Source: Thermosulfurimonas sp. F29
GTDB taxonomy: Bacteria > Desulfobacterota > Thermodesulfobacteria > Thermodesulfobacteriales > Thermodesulfobacteriaceae
Direction: 5' to 3'
Length of the DNA stretch: 64,000 nucleotides
Assembly (NCBI RefSeq): GCF_019688735.1
Contig: NZ_JAIFYA010000002.1
Coordinates: 558,001 to 622,000, forward strand
The position numbers and the translations under genes are program-made. Shown piece by piece: positions 1 through 8,473 of this stretch (positions are counted from its first letter, which is position 1; each line of letters opens with the position of its first letter). The notes beneath the pieces were generated by a model. That model searched no databases. It was not told the origin of the DNA and was given only the letters and a program-made list of their open reading frames with translations.

Positions 1-2
1 TT

Positions 3-2228
3 CACTGGAGAGACATTTATGGTTGGCACTATTGTGCTTGCATACTCGGATATCAAGTGTCGCCACGCATTGAGACTACACCGGAAGTTCCGGAAAAGAT
101 TGATCGGAATTATGTGCCTGTTCCAGATGACCTCTGGCAAAAAGTCGCTAAGCAGGGCAAAGTATTCGTGCTTAAGCGGCGTCTGGGGGATGCTTCCTTT
201 TCGGAGAAAGATGTGATTGGATGGATTGATTGGAATGACGAGTGGTCCAATGGACACTGGGTTGTACCCAGCAGTATAAAAGCTCGATATTACGGAGCTT
301 CCACTTCACGAGATTCCGCATCAATTGATTTTGCTTCACTTCCCCTGCCCATTGTGCAGGCGGTTATTAAAAACCGATCTGAGGTTGAGCAATGTTTTTA
401 CTGGCGCACGGAAGCAGGGGATGCAGTCAAAGTGTTTTGTTTAGACGAAAAAGGAAACCTGAAGCAGGAAGATCCGGTGGCAGTCAGGGTGGAAGTAACG
501 AAGATAATGGCGAGTGACCAACGCATTTTTCGCTTAATAGATGCGAGAGGCGTGGTGTTGGCTGAAATAGACGAATCTTTGCGTCAGGAGATGTTGAAGC
601 CTGATTCCAAGAGATCCAAGCAGGCGAAAGACAGGCTGCGCATGTTGCGTTATGCATGGAACCTTCTTCCTTTGTATCGGCAGGGGGATTCCGACCACAT
701 GATTGGTTGGTGGAACAACGGGCGCATTGATTCGTTGGTTTTGAGAGGAGAAAACGGCACGCTTATAGCGGCAAACGATAACCGTCGTGTATCGTTGTAT
801 ATAGGACCGGCTCTTGAAAAGACAAATTGGCCACAAAAGGTGTTTGTGAAGCATTCGGAAATTTGGAGCAATAGAAGGTATAGGGGACGCAAACTCGAAA
901 TTTTCGACTTGTCTGACAAAAAACTGGGAGAAGTGTTAGCCAATTTCCATTCATACAGAAATAAGCAGTGGGCTGTGATTGTCACATACGACAGAAGAGG
1001 ACAAGTTGTTGGCAGAATACAATCTGCTCCGTTTTTCTATTCTCGCGTTGATTTTGAGAGGAACAAGAGGGCATCCAAGCTGTGGTGGCACTATAGATTT
1101 TCAGATCTATATTCACATTCGGGCACATTGTTTTGCACCAAAAGCACCGAAAAGAAGCATTCCTTGGACTGTATAATGGCGTCCAAAACGACCGTTGCAA
1201 AGGTGGCGGATAACTGGCGTCGCGAAATTCAAGCGGTGCTCAGATCTCGCTATACTGATGAAGAAAAAAAGCGGCGCGTTAGGCGGTTGGCCTACATGGG
1301 CTGGAAACAGGTGGAGGAACTGCTAACGGAGGGAAACATTGGAAACCCGCAGGATTTGGAGGAGTCACGGTCTTGGCTGTTACGGTTACGGACGCTGGCG
1401 GACAACGGAACTGATCCGGCCAAGATCGTTCATTGGGACAAGGATCTCAAGCGCTTTATTTGGGCGGATTCTGAGAGTGTCTGGCGGGAAGCGATGGATC
1501 ACGGTTCCAAGGAGCTTCGCGCGTGGTTAAAGCGCAAACAGGCTCTTATATTGCCGCCGTTGCGGGTAGCGCTGAGTCTTTCGGCGGAACGGGTTACGGT
1601 TGGGCAGACGATACAGGCGACGTTGATTGTGGACGCGCCTGCCGGTGTGAATCGGTGTTGGTTGCAGGTTGCTGAGAAGGGAACCGGGCAAGCCGAAGAT
1701 GATGTGCTGATCAAGCGAGAGGTGCAGCCCAATAGTGTTTTAAAAGTGCGCTTCAACAGGGAAGGGCGTTACAGGATTGTCGGTGTTTGTGAGGACAATT
1801 ACATACAGGCTGTTGAGGAGGAAGACAATGGATCCCAGCGTTTTCGGCAAGCGCGGGCTGAAGTGGCGGTGAAAGTTGATAGAGGCATTAAAGTGACGCG
1901 GGAGTTTTTGACGGGTTACCATGGTTTCCGTGGCGGAGGGTCCGGTTTTGAGGGTTCAAAGGGCGGTAACAATTCTGGGAGAGCAGATTCTTCGAAGGGA
2001 GATGAAAATGTGCCCAAGACAACAAGTGTAAACCAAGAACAGAGGTTTGCCGAACGGTTCAGGAGCAAGTTACAGAGCAATTTGCGGATGGCCAAGTTGC
2101 ACGTGGTGGCGGTGTGTCATGCGTTGGGCGGCGTATGGGTGGGGGATGCGGAAACCGGACGGTGCAAAATGTTGACAATAACGGAAGCCGCAAAAAATAG
2201 CGATAACGATACACTTGTGGTTTATTAG
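3..2228 (+). CDS. Large protein of unknown function with Ig-like region and C-terminal Cys motif (5' partial)
   Basis: The reading frame is open from the window edge (H-W-R-D-I-Y-G-W-H-Y before the first possible GTG at 57), so the true start is probably outside the window. I recognise no family in the first 500 residues. Around residues 500-600 a segment with 'RVALSLSAERVTVGQTIQ' looks like an Ig/CARDB-type beta-sandwich repeat, and a similar 'R.EETVTAELTVDN' stretch occurs in the giant protein at 8474. The C-terminus has a Gly/Ser-rich spacer followed by C-H-A-L-G-G-V-W and a second Cys ten residues on, a motif shared with the genes at 8474 and 12207. The gene ends just before a strong rho-independent terminator. 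It is probably exported or extracellular, but the N-terminus is missing and function is unknown. Confidence 0.75.
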   Translation, partial: HWRDIYGWHYCACILGYQVSPRIETTPEVPEKIDRNYVPVPDDLWQKVAKQGKVFVLKRRLGDASFSEKDVIGWIDWNDEWSNGHWVVPSSIKARYYGASTSRDSASIDFASLPLPIVQAVIKNRSEVEQCFYWRTEAGDAVKVFCLDEKGNLKQEDPVAVRVEVTKIMASDQRIFRLIDARGVVLAEIDESLRQEMLKPDSKRSKQAKDRLRMLRYAWNLLPLYRQGDSDHMIGWWNNGRIDSLVLRGENGTLIAANDNRRVSLYIGPALEKTNWPQKVFVKHSEIWSNRRYRGRKLEIFDLSDKKLGEVLANFHSYRNKQWAVIVTYDRRGQVVGRIQSAPFFYSRVDFERNKRASKLWWHYRFSDLYSHSGTLFCTKSTEKKHSLDCIMASKTTVAKVADNWRREIQAVLRSRYTDEEKKRRVRRLAYMGWKQVEELLTEGNIGNPQDLEESRSWLLRLRTLADNGTDPAKIVHWDKDLKRFIWADSESVWREAMDHGSKELRAWLKRKQALILPPLRVALSLSAERVTVGQTIQATLIVDAPAGVNRCWLQVAEKGTGQAEDDVLIKREVQPNSVLKVRFNREGRYRIVGVCEDNYIQAVEEEDNGSQRFRQARAEVAVKVDRGIKVTREFLTGYHGFRGGGSGFEGSKGGNNSGRADSSKGDENVPKTTSVNQEQRFAERFRSKLQSNLRMAKLHVVAVCHALGGVWVGDAETGRCKMLTITEAAKNSDNDTLVVY

Positions 2229-2256
2229 TTCCGAATTCGTCCACCGCAAATCCGTG

Positions 2257-2281
2257 GCCCGGCTCAACGCCGGGCTTTTTT
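2257..2281 (+). terminator. Rho-independent terminator after the first gene
   Basis: A perfect 7-bp stem GCCCGGC/GCCGGGC with loop TCAAC is followed by six T. It lies 29 bases after the stop codon. A nearly identical stem-loop core recurs at 4238. Confidence 0.85.
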
Positions 2282-2345
2282 GTTGTTTGCGGTTCTCTTT
2301 TCGGGCAAGTATGATGACACCAAACCGTCTCAAAGGAGGAGTCCG

Positions 2346-4154
2346 ATGGCGAAAAAAGTCGTTCAGGGATTGGCGTTTCTGGTTTGTTTGGGCTGGGTGG
2401 TCTGGTGGGGCGCTGCGGCCCTGGCGTTTTCGCTGAGCGCTGTTGATGCTCCCGGAAATCTGTCCGGCAGGGTTTTGGTCCGGCTTGCGGATGGAGGCAT
2501 CGTCGTCGGCGGCGCGTTCGAAAACGGAACGGGAAACGGGTTCCTGCTCAGGCTCGATCCCCGGCTCAATCCGGTCTGGATGAAGGTGTACGATTCGACG
2601 GACTTTCCTTACGGTCTCGGAGCGGTGGAAGGCGTTGCGGAGGTTCCGTCCGGGGGCTATGTGGCGGTCACCGAAAACGGTGTAATCTTCCGAACGGACG
2701 CCGATGGCGGCGTGATCTGGAGCCTGAAGTTCACGGGGCATGGCAACGGTGCGCGCGGTTTCCACGATGTGGTCCGCGTGGGGAACCGCTATGTCGCCGT
2801 CGGGTTCGGTCAATTTTCTGGAGTGTTTTCCGATCCCAACCAGGTTAGAGGCGGGTGGCTGGTGGTGTTTGAGGAGAACGGAACCGTGGATGCTGCGCTC
2901 GCTGACGAATCCGCCTGGGATCTCTTCAGAGCGAAGCCGACGCCCGATGGAGGATTCGTCGTCGCGGGCGTTGATAAGAACGATTCGCTGTACGTGGCGA
3001 AGTTTAACGAGAATGCGCAACTGGTTTGGCGGCGGCGCTTTCGCAAAAACGAACTTTACGGCGGGACGGGAACCGATGTGGCGGTCACCGAAGACGGATA
3101 CTACGTTACCGGGTTCGGAATGGAGTTCGTGGAGGAGAACTTGTTTGCGCACGGGACGGTGCTACTCAAGCTGAACCGAGACGGCGAACCGGAGTGGGGA
3201 CGTTTCTGGGGATACGTGGAGGACGGTCAGGGTGCTCTGGAGACGAACCCCAACTTCGCCGGGCGTTCCTCGGTGGTCGTCAACGGAAACACGGTCACGG
3301 TGGCAAGCACCTTCACCGTGTCCAGGCGGGGAGCCTTTTCGCCGGTGGAGGTGTCCTACGGTGTGCTGTTGCGGTTCGACGACAGCGGAAACTTTCTGGA
3401 CGCCCAGAAGTTTGGCGGCGAGGCCGACGACGGCTGGTTCGACGCAGCGGTCAACCCAGACGGTTCTCTCTTGATAACGGGATATACGGAGTCGAAAGCC
3501 AACGTTGATTCTTCTTGGGGACGTTCGCTCTGGCTGCTGCACCTTCCGGCGAACGGCACGGTGAACGTGAACGATCCGTTCGATCCGTGCTATGCGCAGT
3601 CCATGTTGCTTGCCGGGGACTCTTGGCGAGTGACCTCGTGGGGCGAGGTCAATGATGTGGATTCGACGCCGATGCGGGTGCTTACGGCTTTGGAGGCGGA
3701 GCCGGTGCATCTGGAAGCGCATGATGTTCAGGGTTCCGAGAGAAGGTACTGTTCGTTCGGAAGCGAGACGCCGGGGCCGATCGAGCTGGGGCCTCCCGGT
3801 GTTCTTCCGTACGGGACCCTGCACTCGCCGCCTGACGCTCCGGCGGAGGTGATCCATCGGCCCGCGGGGCCTTCCGTGATGCACGTTCGGTTGCTGGTCC
3901 CTGAGACCCACATCGGTCGTCCCTTGATGCGTTACTGGATGGTTTGCAACCGCGAGGCCGGGTGGTGTTCCGATATAATGAGCCTCGGTCAGGCGACAGC
4001 TTCGGGCGACGAGATGTCGTTTCCCTTGATCGAGTCTCCTCTCGACACCGCGGCTCTGGCGGGAAGCTGCTGGGATGTTTATGTGGGGGCGGCTTCGTCA
4101 TCCGACTTTGCGGACCTGGTGTACGGTTGGTATCGGGTCTGTCTGGACCGTTAG
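2346..4154 (+). CDS. Exported beta-propeller-like protein (delta-60-type repeats)
   Basis: The start ATG at 2346 is chosen because AAAGGAGGA lies 4-5 bases upstream; the longer frame has no such site. About 602 residues follow. Residues 1-33 form a typical signal peptide with a hydrophobic core ending near ALAFS. The body repeats the pattern 'G.GFVVAG.....LYVAKFNENAQLVWRRRF', with Asp/Gly-rich turns, as in delta-60/PQQ-like beta-propellers; seven or so units can be followed to about residue 430. The last 90 residues ('HVRLLVPETHIGR...CN.EAGWCSDI..LG') form a separate domain that recurs at the C-terminus of the metalloprotease gene at 5998-8316. Likely secreted or surface-exposed; ligand unknown. 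Flanked by terminators, so probably monocistronic. Confidence 0.8.
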   Translation: MAKKVVQGLAFLVCLGWVVWWGAAALAFSLSAVDAPGNLSGRVLVRLADGGIVVGGAFENGTGNGFLLRLDPRLNPVWMKVYDSTDFPYGLGAVEGVAEVPSGGYVAVTENGVIFRTDADGGVIWSLKFTGHGNGARGFHDVVRVGNRYVAVGFGQFSGVFSDPNQVRGGWLVVFEENGTVDAALADESAWDLFRAKPTPDGGFVVAGVDKNDSLYVAKFNENAQLVWRRRFRKNELYGGTGTDVAVTEDGYYVTGFGMEFVEENLFAHGTVLLKLNRDGEPEWGRFWGYVEDGQGALETNPNFAGRSSVVVNGNTVTVASTFTVSRRGAFSPVEVSYGVLLRFDDSGNFLDAQKFGGEADDGWFDAAVNPDGSLLITGYTESKANVDSSWGRSLWLLHLPANGTVNVNDPFDPCYAQSMLLAGDSWRVTSWGEVNDVDSTPMRVLTALEAEPVHLEAHDVQGSERRYCSFGSETPGPIELGPPGVLPYGTLHSPPDAPAEVIHRPAGPSVMHVRLLVPETHIGRPLMRYWMVCNREAGWCSDIMSLGQATASGDEMSFPLIESPLDTAALAGSCWDVYVGAASSSDFADLVYGWYRVCLDR

Positions 4155-4237
4155 AGACAGCCGGAGGCTCGGCCCGGTGCCGGGTCTTTGAGTGCTGAGC
4201 GCGGTCTTCGGACGGGTTTCCCATCGGCAGTTTTCGC

Positions 4238-4267
4238 GGCCCGGTTCAACGCCGGGCCTTTCTTTTG
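4238..4267 (+). terminator. Rho-independent terminator
   Basis: Stem GGCCCGG/CCGGGCC with loop TTCAACG is followed by TTTCTTTTG. The core closely matches the terminator at 2257, suggesting that the two exported-protein genes descend from one duplicated cassette. Confidence 0.8.
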
Positions 4268-4309
4268 TTTATCTGGCTTAGGAAACTTCGAAAACAGGAG
4301 GGAAGGACC

Positions 4310-4480
4310 ATGCTAGTATCAACCGGCAGACAAAAGTATCATTGGGGCGATGGATACGGTTCGGCGTTTGCGGTGTACCGGATGGAGCCGGAGGAAGCGC
4401 GTCCGGTGGGATGGGCCCAAATCGTAGACGGTCAGTGGCGACTTTACGGTGACAGGGATCAATTGACGAAAAATTTGTAA
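4310..4480 (+). CDS. Small hypothetical protein (56 aa)
   Basis: The ATG at 4310 has GGAGGGAAGG about 5 bases upstream. The 56-residue product (MLVSTGRQKYHWGDGYG...) is soluble, has no signal peptide and contains 'GWAQIVDGQWRLYGDR'. I do not recognise a family. It is convergent with the ATPase gene on the other strand, 20 bases away. The good ribosome binding site and the clean start after a terminator favour a real gene; short length keeps this uncertain. Confidence 0.5.
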   Translation: MLVSTGRQKYHWGDGYGSAFAVYRMEPEEARPVGWAQIVDGQWRLYGDRDQLTKNL

Positions 4481-4500
4481 GGAAATTTTTGTTAAGTTCT

Positions 4501-5784
4501 CTATCCCTCAAACAGAACCAACGGCAAAAAGTGCACCTTGGTCCCGTTGAGGGATTTCTCCTCCCACCGGTCGCGGGAGACCACTACCGCCCGGAGAGGA
4601 CGATACCGTTTGATGAATGACTTCAGGCCGGAGAGTTTTTCCGGGCGTCCGCGAAATTTTGTTTCCACGGGGAGATATTCTCCCGAAGTAAGGACCACGA
4701 AGTCCACTTCCGGGCCGCTTTTCTTTCGCCAGAAGCGGAGGCGTTCCTCAGGTCTCAAGTTTCTCAAGAGGGCAAGGGCTACCATGTTTTCCGCATAAAG
4801 TCCAGCGGCCTGCGGCCTTAAGGCCAAGGGAGAGAAGTTGCCCAAGGCCCAGCTTAAAAGTCCGGTATCAGCAAAATAGACCTTACAGGCCTTCTTGAGC
4901 TCCGTGCGGGGGTTTTCCGCAAGCGGCGGCACTTCCTTCACCAGGAAAAGGGCCTTAAGTAGTTCCAGGTAGTGTTTTACCGTCTTGTGGTTTACTCCTA
5001 TGTCCGAGGCCATCTCCGAAAACTTGACTATGGACCCCACGCTTCCGGAAAGGGCCAGGAAGACCCTCTCAAAGGTTCTGGGGTCCGGCTGGGCAAAGAG
5101 AAGCCTTAGATCCCTCAAGGCGTAGAGGCGGAAGATCTGTGAGAGGAGCTTGCTCTTTACTTCCGGATCCCGGGCCAGAACGACTTCGGGAAAGCCTCCG
5201 AAAAGGAGAAACTCTTCAAGCAGCTCCCATATCTTTCCGGGAATTCGTAAGGGCTCGGGGGCCCGGAGCTGGCGGATGGAGACGGGTTCAAGCCAGCGAG
5301 CGTAAGAGTCTTCTTCCCGGAAATGCAGGAATTCACGGAAGCTTAAGGAGAAAAGTTCAAACTCCACCAGGCGACCGATGAGGGAGTCCCTGAAGTGCTT
5401 GAGAACCGCAAGGCTTGAGGAACCCGTGAGGATGAGTTTGAGCTCGGGAAAGTGGTCCACGGTGAGCTTTACGAAACGGGCCGGATCTTCGAGCAGATGA
5501 AACTCGTCCAAGAAGACCACCCCGGGTCTGCCCAGAAATTTCCTGAGGGCCCCGGGGCCGGCCTCGATTACATCCCGGTCGTCGGGATCTTCGAGGTCGA
5601 AGAAAAATACCGGTTTCCCTTCTTCGGCCAGCCTCAGGGCCAGAAGCTTGAGCAGAGAGGTCTTCCCCACCCGACGCGGGCCCACTATGACTATGGCCTC
5701 CCTGCGGGCAAGCCAGGGCTCAAGCTTTGAGAGTAGCTCCCGCGGATAAAGACTTTCTTCCCTTATCCTATCAAGACCTATCAT
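4501..5784 (-). CDS. AAA_14/DUF4143-type ATPase
   Basis: A 427-residue protein with Walker A 'GPRRVGKTS' near residue 36 and Walker B-like 'VVFLDEFHLL' near residue 92. It has the sensor-like 'LILTGSSS' near 118 and the C-terminal DUF4143 region ('KVYFADTGLLSWALG', 'PEVDFVVL', 'PVETKF'). The C-terminal part resembles a restriction-endonuclease-like fold with a D...E-x-K pattern (D-F-V-V ... V-E-T-K). This is the full usual length for the family. Members are widespread in archaea and thermophilic bacteria and often sit in accessory regions; their biochemical role is poorly known. Transcribed alone. Its upstream region carries a strong palindrome at 5808-5830 that could be its operator. Confidence 0.88.
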   Translation of the reverse strand: MIGLDRIREESLYPRELLSKLEPWLARREAIVIVGPRRVGKTSLLKLLALRLAEEGKPVFFFDLEDPDDRDVIEAGPGALRKFLGRPGVVFLDEFHLLEDPARFVKLTVDHFPELKLILTGSSSLAVLKHFRDSLIGRLVEFELFSLSFREFLHFREEDSYARWLEPVSIRQLRAPEPLRIPGKIWELLEEFLLFGGFPEVVLARDPEVKSKLLSQIFRLYALRDLRLLFAQPDPRTFERVFLALSGSVGSIVKFSEMASDIGVNHKTVKHYLELLKALFLVKEVPPLAENPRTELKKACKVYFADTGLLSWALGNFSPLALRPQAAGLYAENMVALALLRNLRPEERLRFWRKKSGPEVDFVVLTSGEYLPVETKFRGRPEKLSGLKSFIKRYRPLRAVVVSRDRWEEKSLNGTKVHFLPLVLFEG

Positions 5785-5807
5785 CTTTACTAAATGGTAA
5801 CGTTGTT

Positions 5808-5830
5808 CCCAAAAAGTTCAACTTTTTGGG
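5808..5830. promoter_or_regulatory. Perfect inverted repeat upstream of the DUF4143 ATPase gene
   Basis: CCCAAAAAGT and ACTTTTTGGG are separated by TCA, giving a 10-bp perfect inverted repeat about 25 bases upstream of the ATPase start codon. Position and symmetry fit an operator for a dimeric regulator. It could also be the folded end of a small mobile unit, because a broken ATPase fragment lies 70 bases further on. Confidence 0.4.
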
Positions 5831-5902
5831 ATAAAGCCTTCCGTCTGGTACGGTTAATCCGGCGAGGTCCTTCCGCCGGGTTCGGAGCAGGAACGAATCC
5901 GG

Positions 5903-5983
5903 TCAAGCAAAACTTTGGGATCGGGCGCGGTAGGCGGCTTCCAGGCGTTCCAGTTCCCGTTGCCTGCCGACGAAAAACTCCAC
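5903..5983 (-). pseudogene. N-terminal remnant of a DUF234-type AAA ATPase
   Basis: Reading from GTG 5983, 26 residues (MEFFVGRQRELERLEAAYRA...) match the standard opening of archaeal-type AAA ATPases. Compare 'LKFVGRERELETLE' at the start of the intact gene at 16901. The frame stops before the Walker A motif, so this is a truncated fossil. It starts just downstream of the metalloprotease stop codon, which suggests rearrangement here. Confidence 0.6.
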
Positions 5984-5997
5984 GATGTCGTCCTCTT

Positions 5998-8316
5998 CTA
6001 CAAATTTAGCCCCACTACGCCCACGAGGAGGTCTTCGAGGTTCCAGGAGCCGTGTCCGTCGTCGGGGGCCAAGGCGAAGTAGATCGTCCACGAGGTCCCC
6101 GCCAAGGCTTCGAGGTTCGCGGGTTCCGGCACGAGGGGGAAGACCACGTAGACGCGTCCGTTCACGTAGCCGTTTTCGTCCACCCGCACCGTTCCCAGGT
6201 CGAGGAGGTCCGTGCACCAGCCGGAGTCGTTGCGGCAGGCCACGACCAGGCGATGCAGGACGCGTCCGGCGAACCGTCGGGGAAGCTCCGGCGAGGTGAC
6301 GGTCAGAACGACGCGGACGTGATCGAGGGGCCGCGAAGCCATCACGGAGCGAGGACGGAGGGAGGGGACGTCGTCGAGGGTAGCGTTGGCGCACAGGACA
6401 AAGGAGACCAGGTTGTCGTCGGCACCGCCCAGGGGATCGGTCGCCAGAGCCCACGGGATGAAGCTGTGAAACGATTTGCATGCGCTTGTGAACGGATCGT
6501 CCCCCATGTTGCCGGAGGAACCGCCGGAGTTATCGGAACCGGAGCCGGAGTTATCGGAACCAGAACCGGAGTTATCGGAGCCGTTGTCGGAGCCGACCTC
6601 GCCGTAGCGGGCGTAGTGCCGCCAAACCGCCAGCGCCCGATCCTTCACCTCGTCCCAGCTCCGCCCCGGAAACAGACACAGAAACAGCACCTCGCGGTGG
6701 GCTTGTTTGGAGTAGTAATTTTTGACTTCGTCCACCCCATACCATGTCCAGGCCCAGGCGGCCCGGTACAAATCGTCATCGTACCACTCCGTGTAGCGGG
6801 TTCCGTTCATGGCCCGGCAGAGGGCCTCCTGGTCCTCTTCGGGGACGCGCCCGAAGGTCCAGAACCCGGCCAGCTTCCGACCGCGACTGTCCGTGATGGT
6901 GAACCCCGATACCTCCGTGGGGGTTACCGGAAAGAGGTTGAGCTGGAGAGGATCGGAGTCGTCATAGATGGCGTCTTTTAGTGAAAGATAGCTTGCGACC
7001 CAAGGACTGATGTATCTCGGCGGGAACACGTCCCGACCGGGTTTCTGGTAGGCGTGGCGCTCCATGGGGGGACGGTTGCCCCAGGGCCAGTGCTTGCATC
7101 CGACCTCATCGCCGGACCGGGCGTCGTAGCGGCAAAAGGAGACGTCGAACGGGAACCACGGCGTGAAGTAGAGAAGGGCTACGGTGTAGTCGTAGGGACC
7201 GGTTCCATTTACCCAATTTCCCCACGTGTCCACCCAGAACCAGGGCCGGTACCGTTCGGCCCAGAGTGAGGCGTCCTTTTTGAGGCGGACGTGGCCGGGG
7301 TACCAGTCCATGTACTCGCAGTAGCCCTTCTGGAACTGCTCGATGTCCTGGAGGGTGGGGAAAGCAATGCCGTCGTAGCTCATGACCGAGAACCCCTCGG
7401 CCAAAAGGTCCTCTTCGGGCGCATGATAAATTTCGGAGTCCGCGGGATCGCTGAAGGCGTGGTTCAACCCCATGACATGCCCGAATTCGTGAAGGATTGT
7501 TTCTGTATCTACATCCCCGAGATTATTCAAAAATACCATAGCGAAGGTGTTGGGTAGAGTTACACCCCAAGCATCGAGGATCGGCACATACTCTCTCAGG
7601 CCGAGGTCCTGGATGCGGTCCACGTCTTCCCTGTAGAAGACGAAGACGGGCGGGGCGAGGTAGACGGTTTCGCCGTCGTCGAGACGCACGGATTCGTAGA
7701 ACCGGTAGGGCGGACAGCCCAGACCATGCGGTGCGCCGGAAACGCAGTCCGTGATTTGCGGAAGCCACTCGCTCATTTTGCGGAGCATGCGGTCGGGATC
7801 GTCCTCGTAGCCATAGTAGATTTCCCGCCAGACGGGGGCGGTCTGCTGATCGAAGCGGATGTGCAGGCCGCCCCACAGCTCGAACCGCCAGGGGACGATG
7901 GCGTTCCAGATGCGGAGGGCCGTGCGGAGTGCCGCGGCCCTGTCCGGCGTAAGGTTCTCCGTGGCGATCACCGGCACGATCACCCGCCCGAGATCCACCC
8001 CGCGGGCCTGATACCAAGAGTGGGGAACCGAGTTAACATAGTATCCCACCTGTAACAGATTATCCACAACCCTGAACCAGGAATATTCTTCGGGATCACT
8101 TTCGACCTTTTCCCTTTCATACTCGTCCAGATTGCAGTAGTCGTGCACCACGTGCGATTGCAAGTCTTGCCATCCGGCGAAGGCGCCTTTCCGCGGTCCG
8201 CGGCGCACGACATCCCCGATCAGGTTCGGGCGGAGCGCCGCGGCCAAGGCCCTCCCCATAACGAAAGTCAAGACCATCACGATGATCGTCGTTGCGACCG
8301 CAAGCCTTTTCGTCAT
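5998..8316 (-). CDS. Exported metzincin-type zinc metalloprotease
   Basis: The start at 8316 is chosen for GGGAGGG 8 bases upstream; 33 extra upstream bases are open but lack a site. The 772-residue product begins with a signal peptide (MTKRLAVATTIIVMVLTF...). Near residue 276 it has HEFGHVMGLNH, the metzincin zinc-binding HExxHxxGxxH, followed about 30 residues later by the Met-turn 'SVMSYDG'. These define a metzincin such as a matrixin. A Gly/Ser/Asn/Asp-rich repetitive linker (about 575-605) separates the catalytic half from a C-terminal domain of about 130 residues with conserved Cys ('VACRNDSGWCTDLLDLG'). That domain also ends the propeller protein at 2346. Likely secreted and perhaps anchored through this domain. 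The substrate may be one of the neighbouring exported proteins, but that is inference. Confidence 0.85.
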   Translation of the reverse strand: MTKRLAVATTIIVMVLTFVMGRALAAALRPNLIGDVVRRGPRKGAFAGWQDLQSHVVHDYCNLDEYEREKVESDPEEYSWFRVVDNLLQVGYYVNSVPHSWYQARGVDLGRVIVPVIATENLTPDRAAALRTALRIWNAIVPWRFELWGGLHIRFDQQTAPVWREIYYGYEDDPDRMLRKMSEWLPQITDCVSGAPHGLGCPPYRFYESVRLDDGETVYLAPPVFVFYREDVDRIQDLGLREYVPILDAWGVTLPNTFAMVFLNNLGDVDTETILHEFGHVMGLNHAFSDPADSEIYHAPEEDLLAEGFSVMSYDGIAFPTLQDIEQFQKGYCEYMDWYPGHVRLKKDASLWAERYRPWFWVDTWGNWVNGTGPYDYTVALLYFTPWFPFDVSFCRYDARSGDEVGCKHWPWGNRPPMERHAYQKPGRDVFPPRYISPWVASYLSLKDAIYDDSDPLQLNLFPVTPTEVSGFTITDSRGRKLAGFWTFGRVPEEDQEALCRAMNGTRYTEWYDDDLYRAAWAWTWYGVDEVKNYYSKQAHREVLFLCLFPGRSWDEVKDRALAVWRHYARYGEVGSDNGSDNSGSGSDNSGSGSDNSGGSSGNMGDDPFTSACKSFHSFIPWALATDPLGGADDNLVSFVLCANATLDDVPSLRPRSVMASRPLDHVRVVLTVTSPELPRRFAGRVLHRLVVACRNDSGWCTDLLDLGTVRVDENGYVNGRVYVVFPLVPEPANLEALAGTSWTIYFALAPDDGHGSWNLEDLLVGVVGLNL

Positions 8317-8473
8317 GGCCGATCCCTCCCGGCGTGTTTTCCTTTCCATCTCTTAGCATAACAAAGCGGAGGCTGTCATCTCCCGGAGGGATTCGGCGTG
8401 GTTCGGCGGGTGGAGGGGAGAGGACTTCTTTTTCTCGGAAAAAGCGAAACCCCATGCAGGGAGGAGGAGCGTC

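Noticed and set aside
5903-6481. 192-codon minus-strand frame as one protein
   Set aside because: Only its last 26 codons (ATPase start motif) look real. The rest is a shadow of the metalloprotease gene in a different frame.
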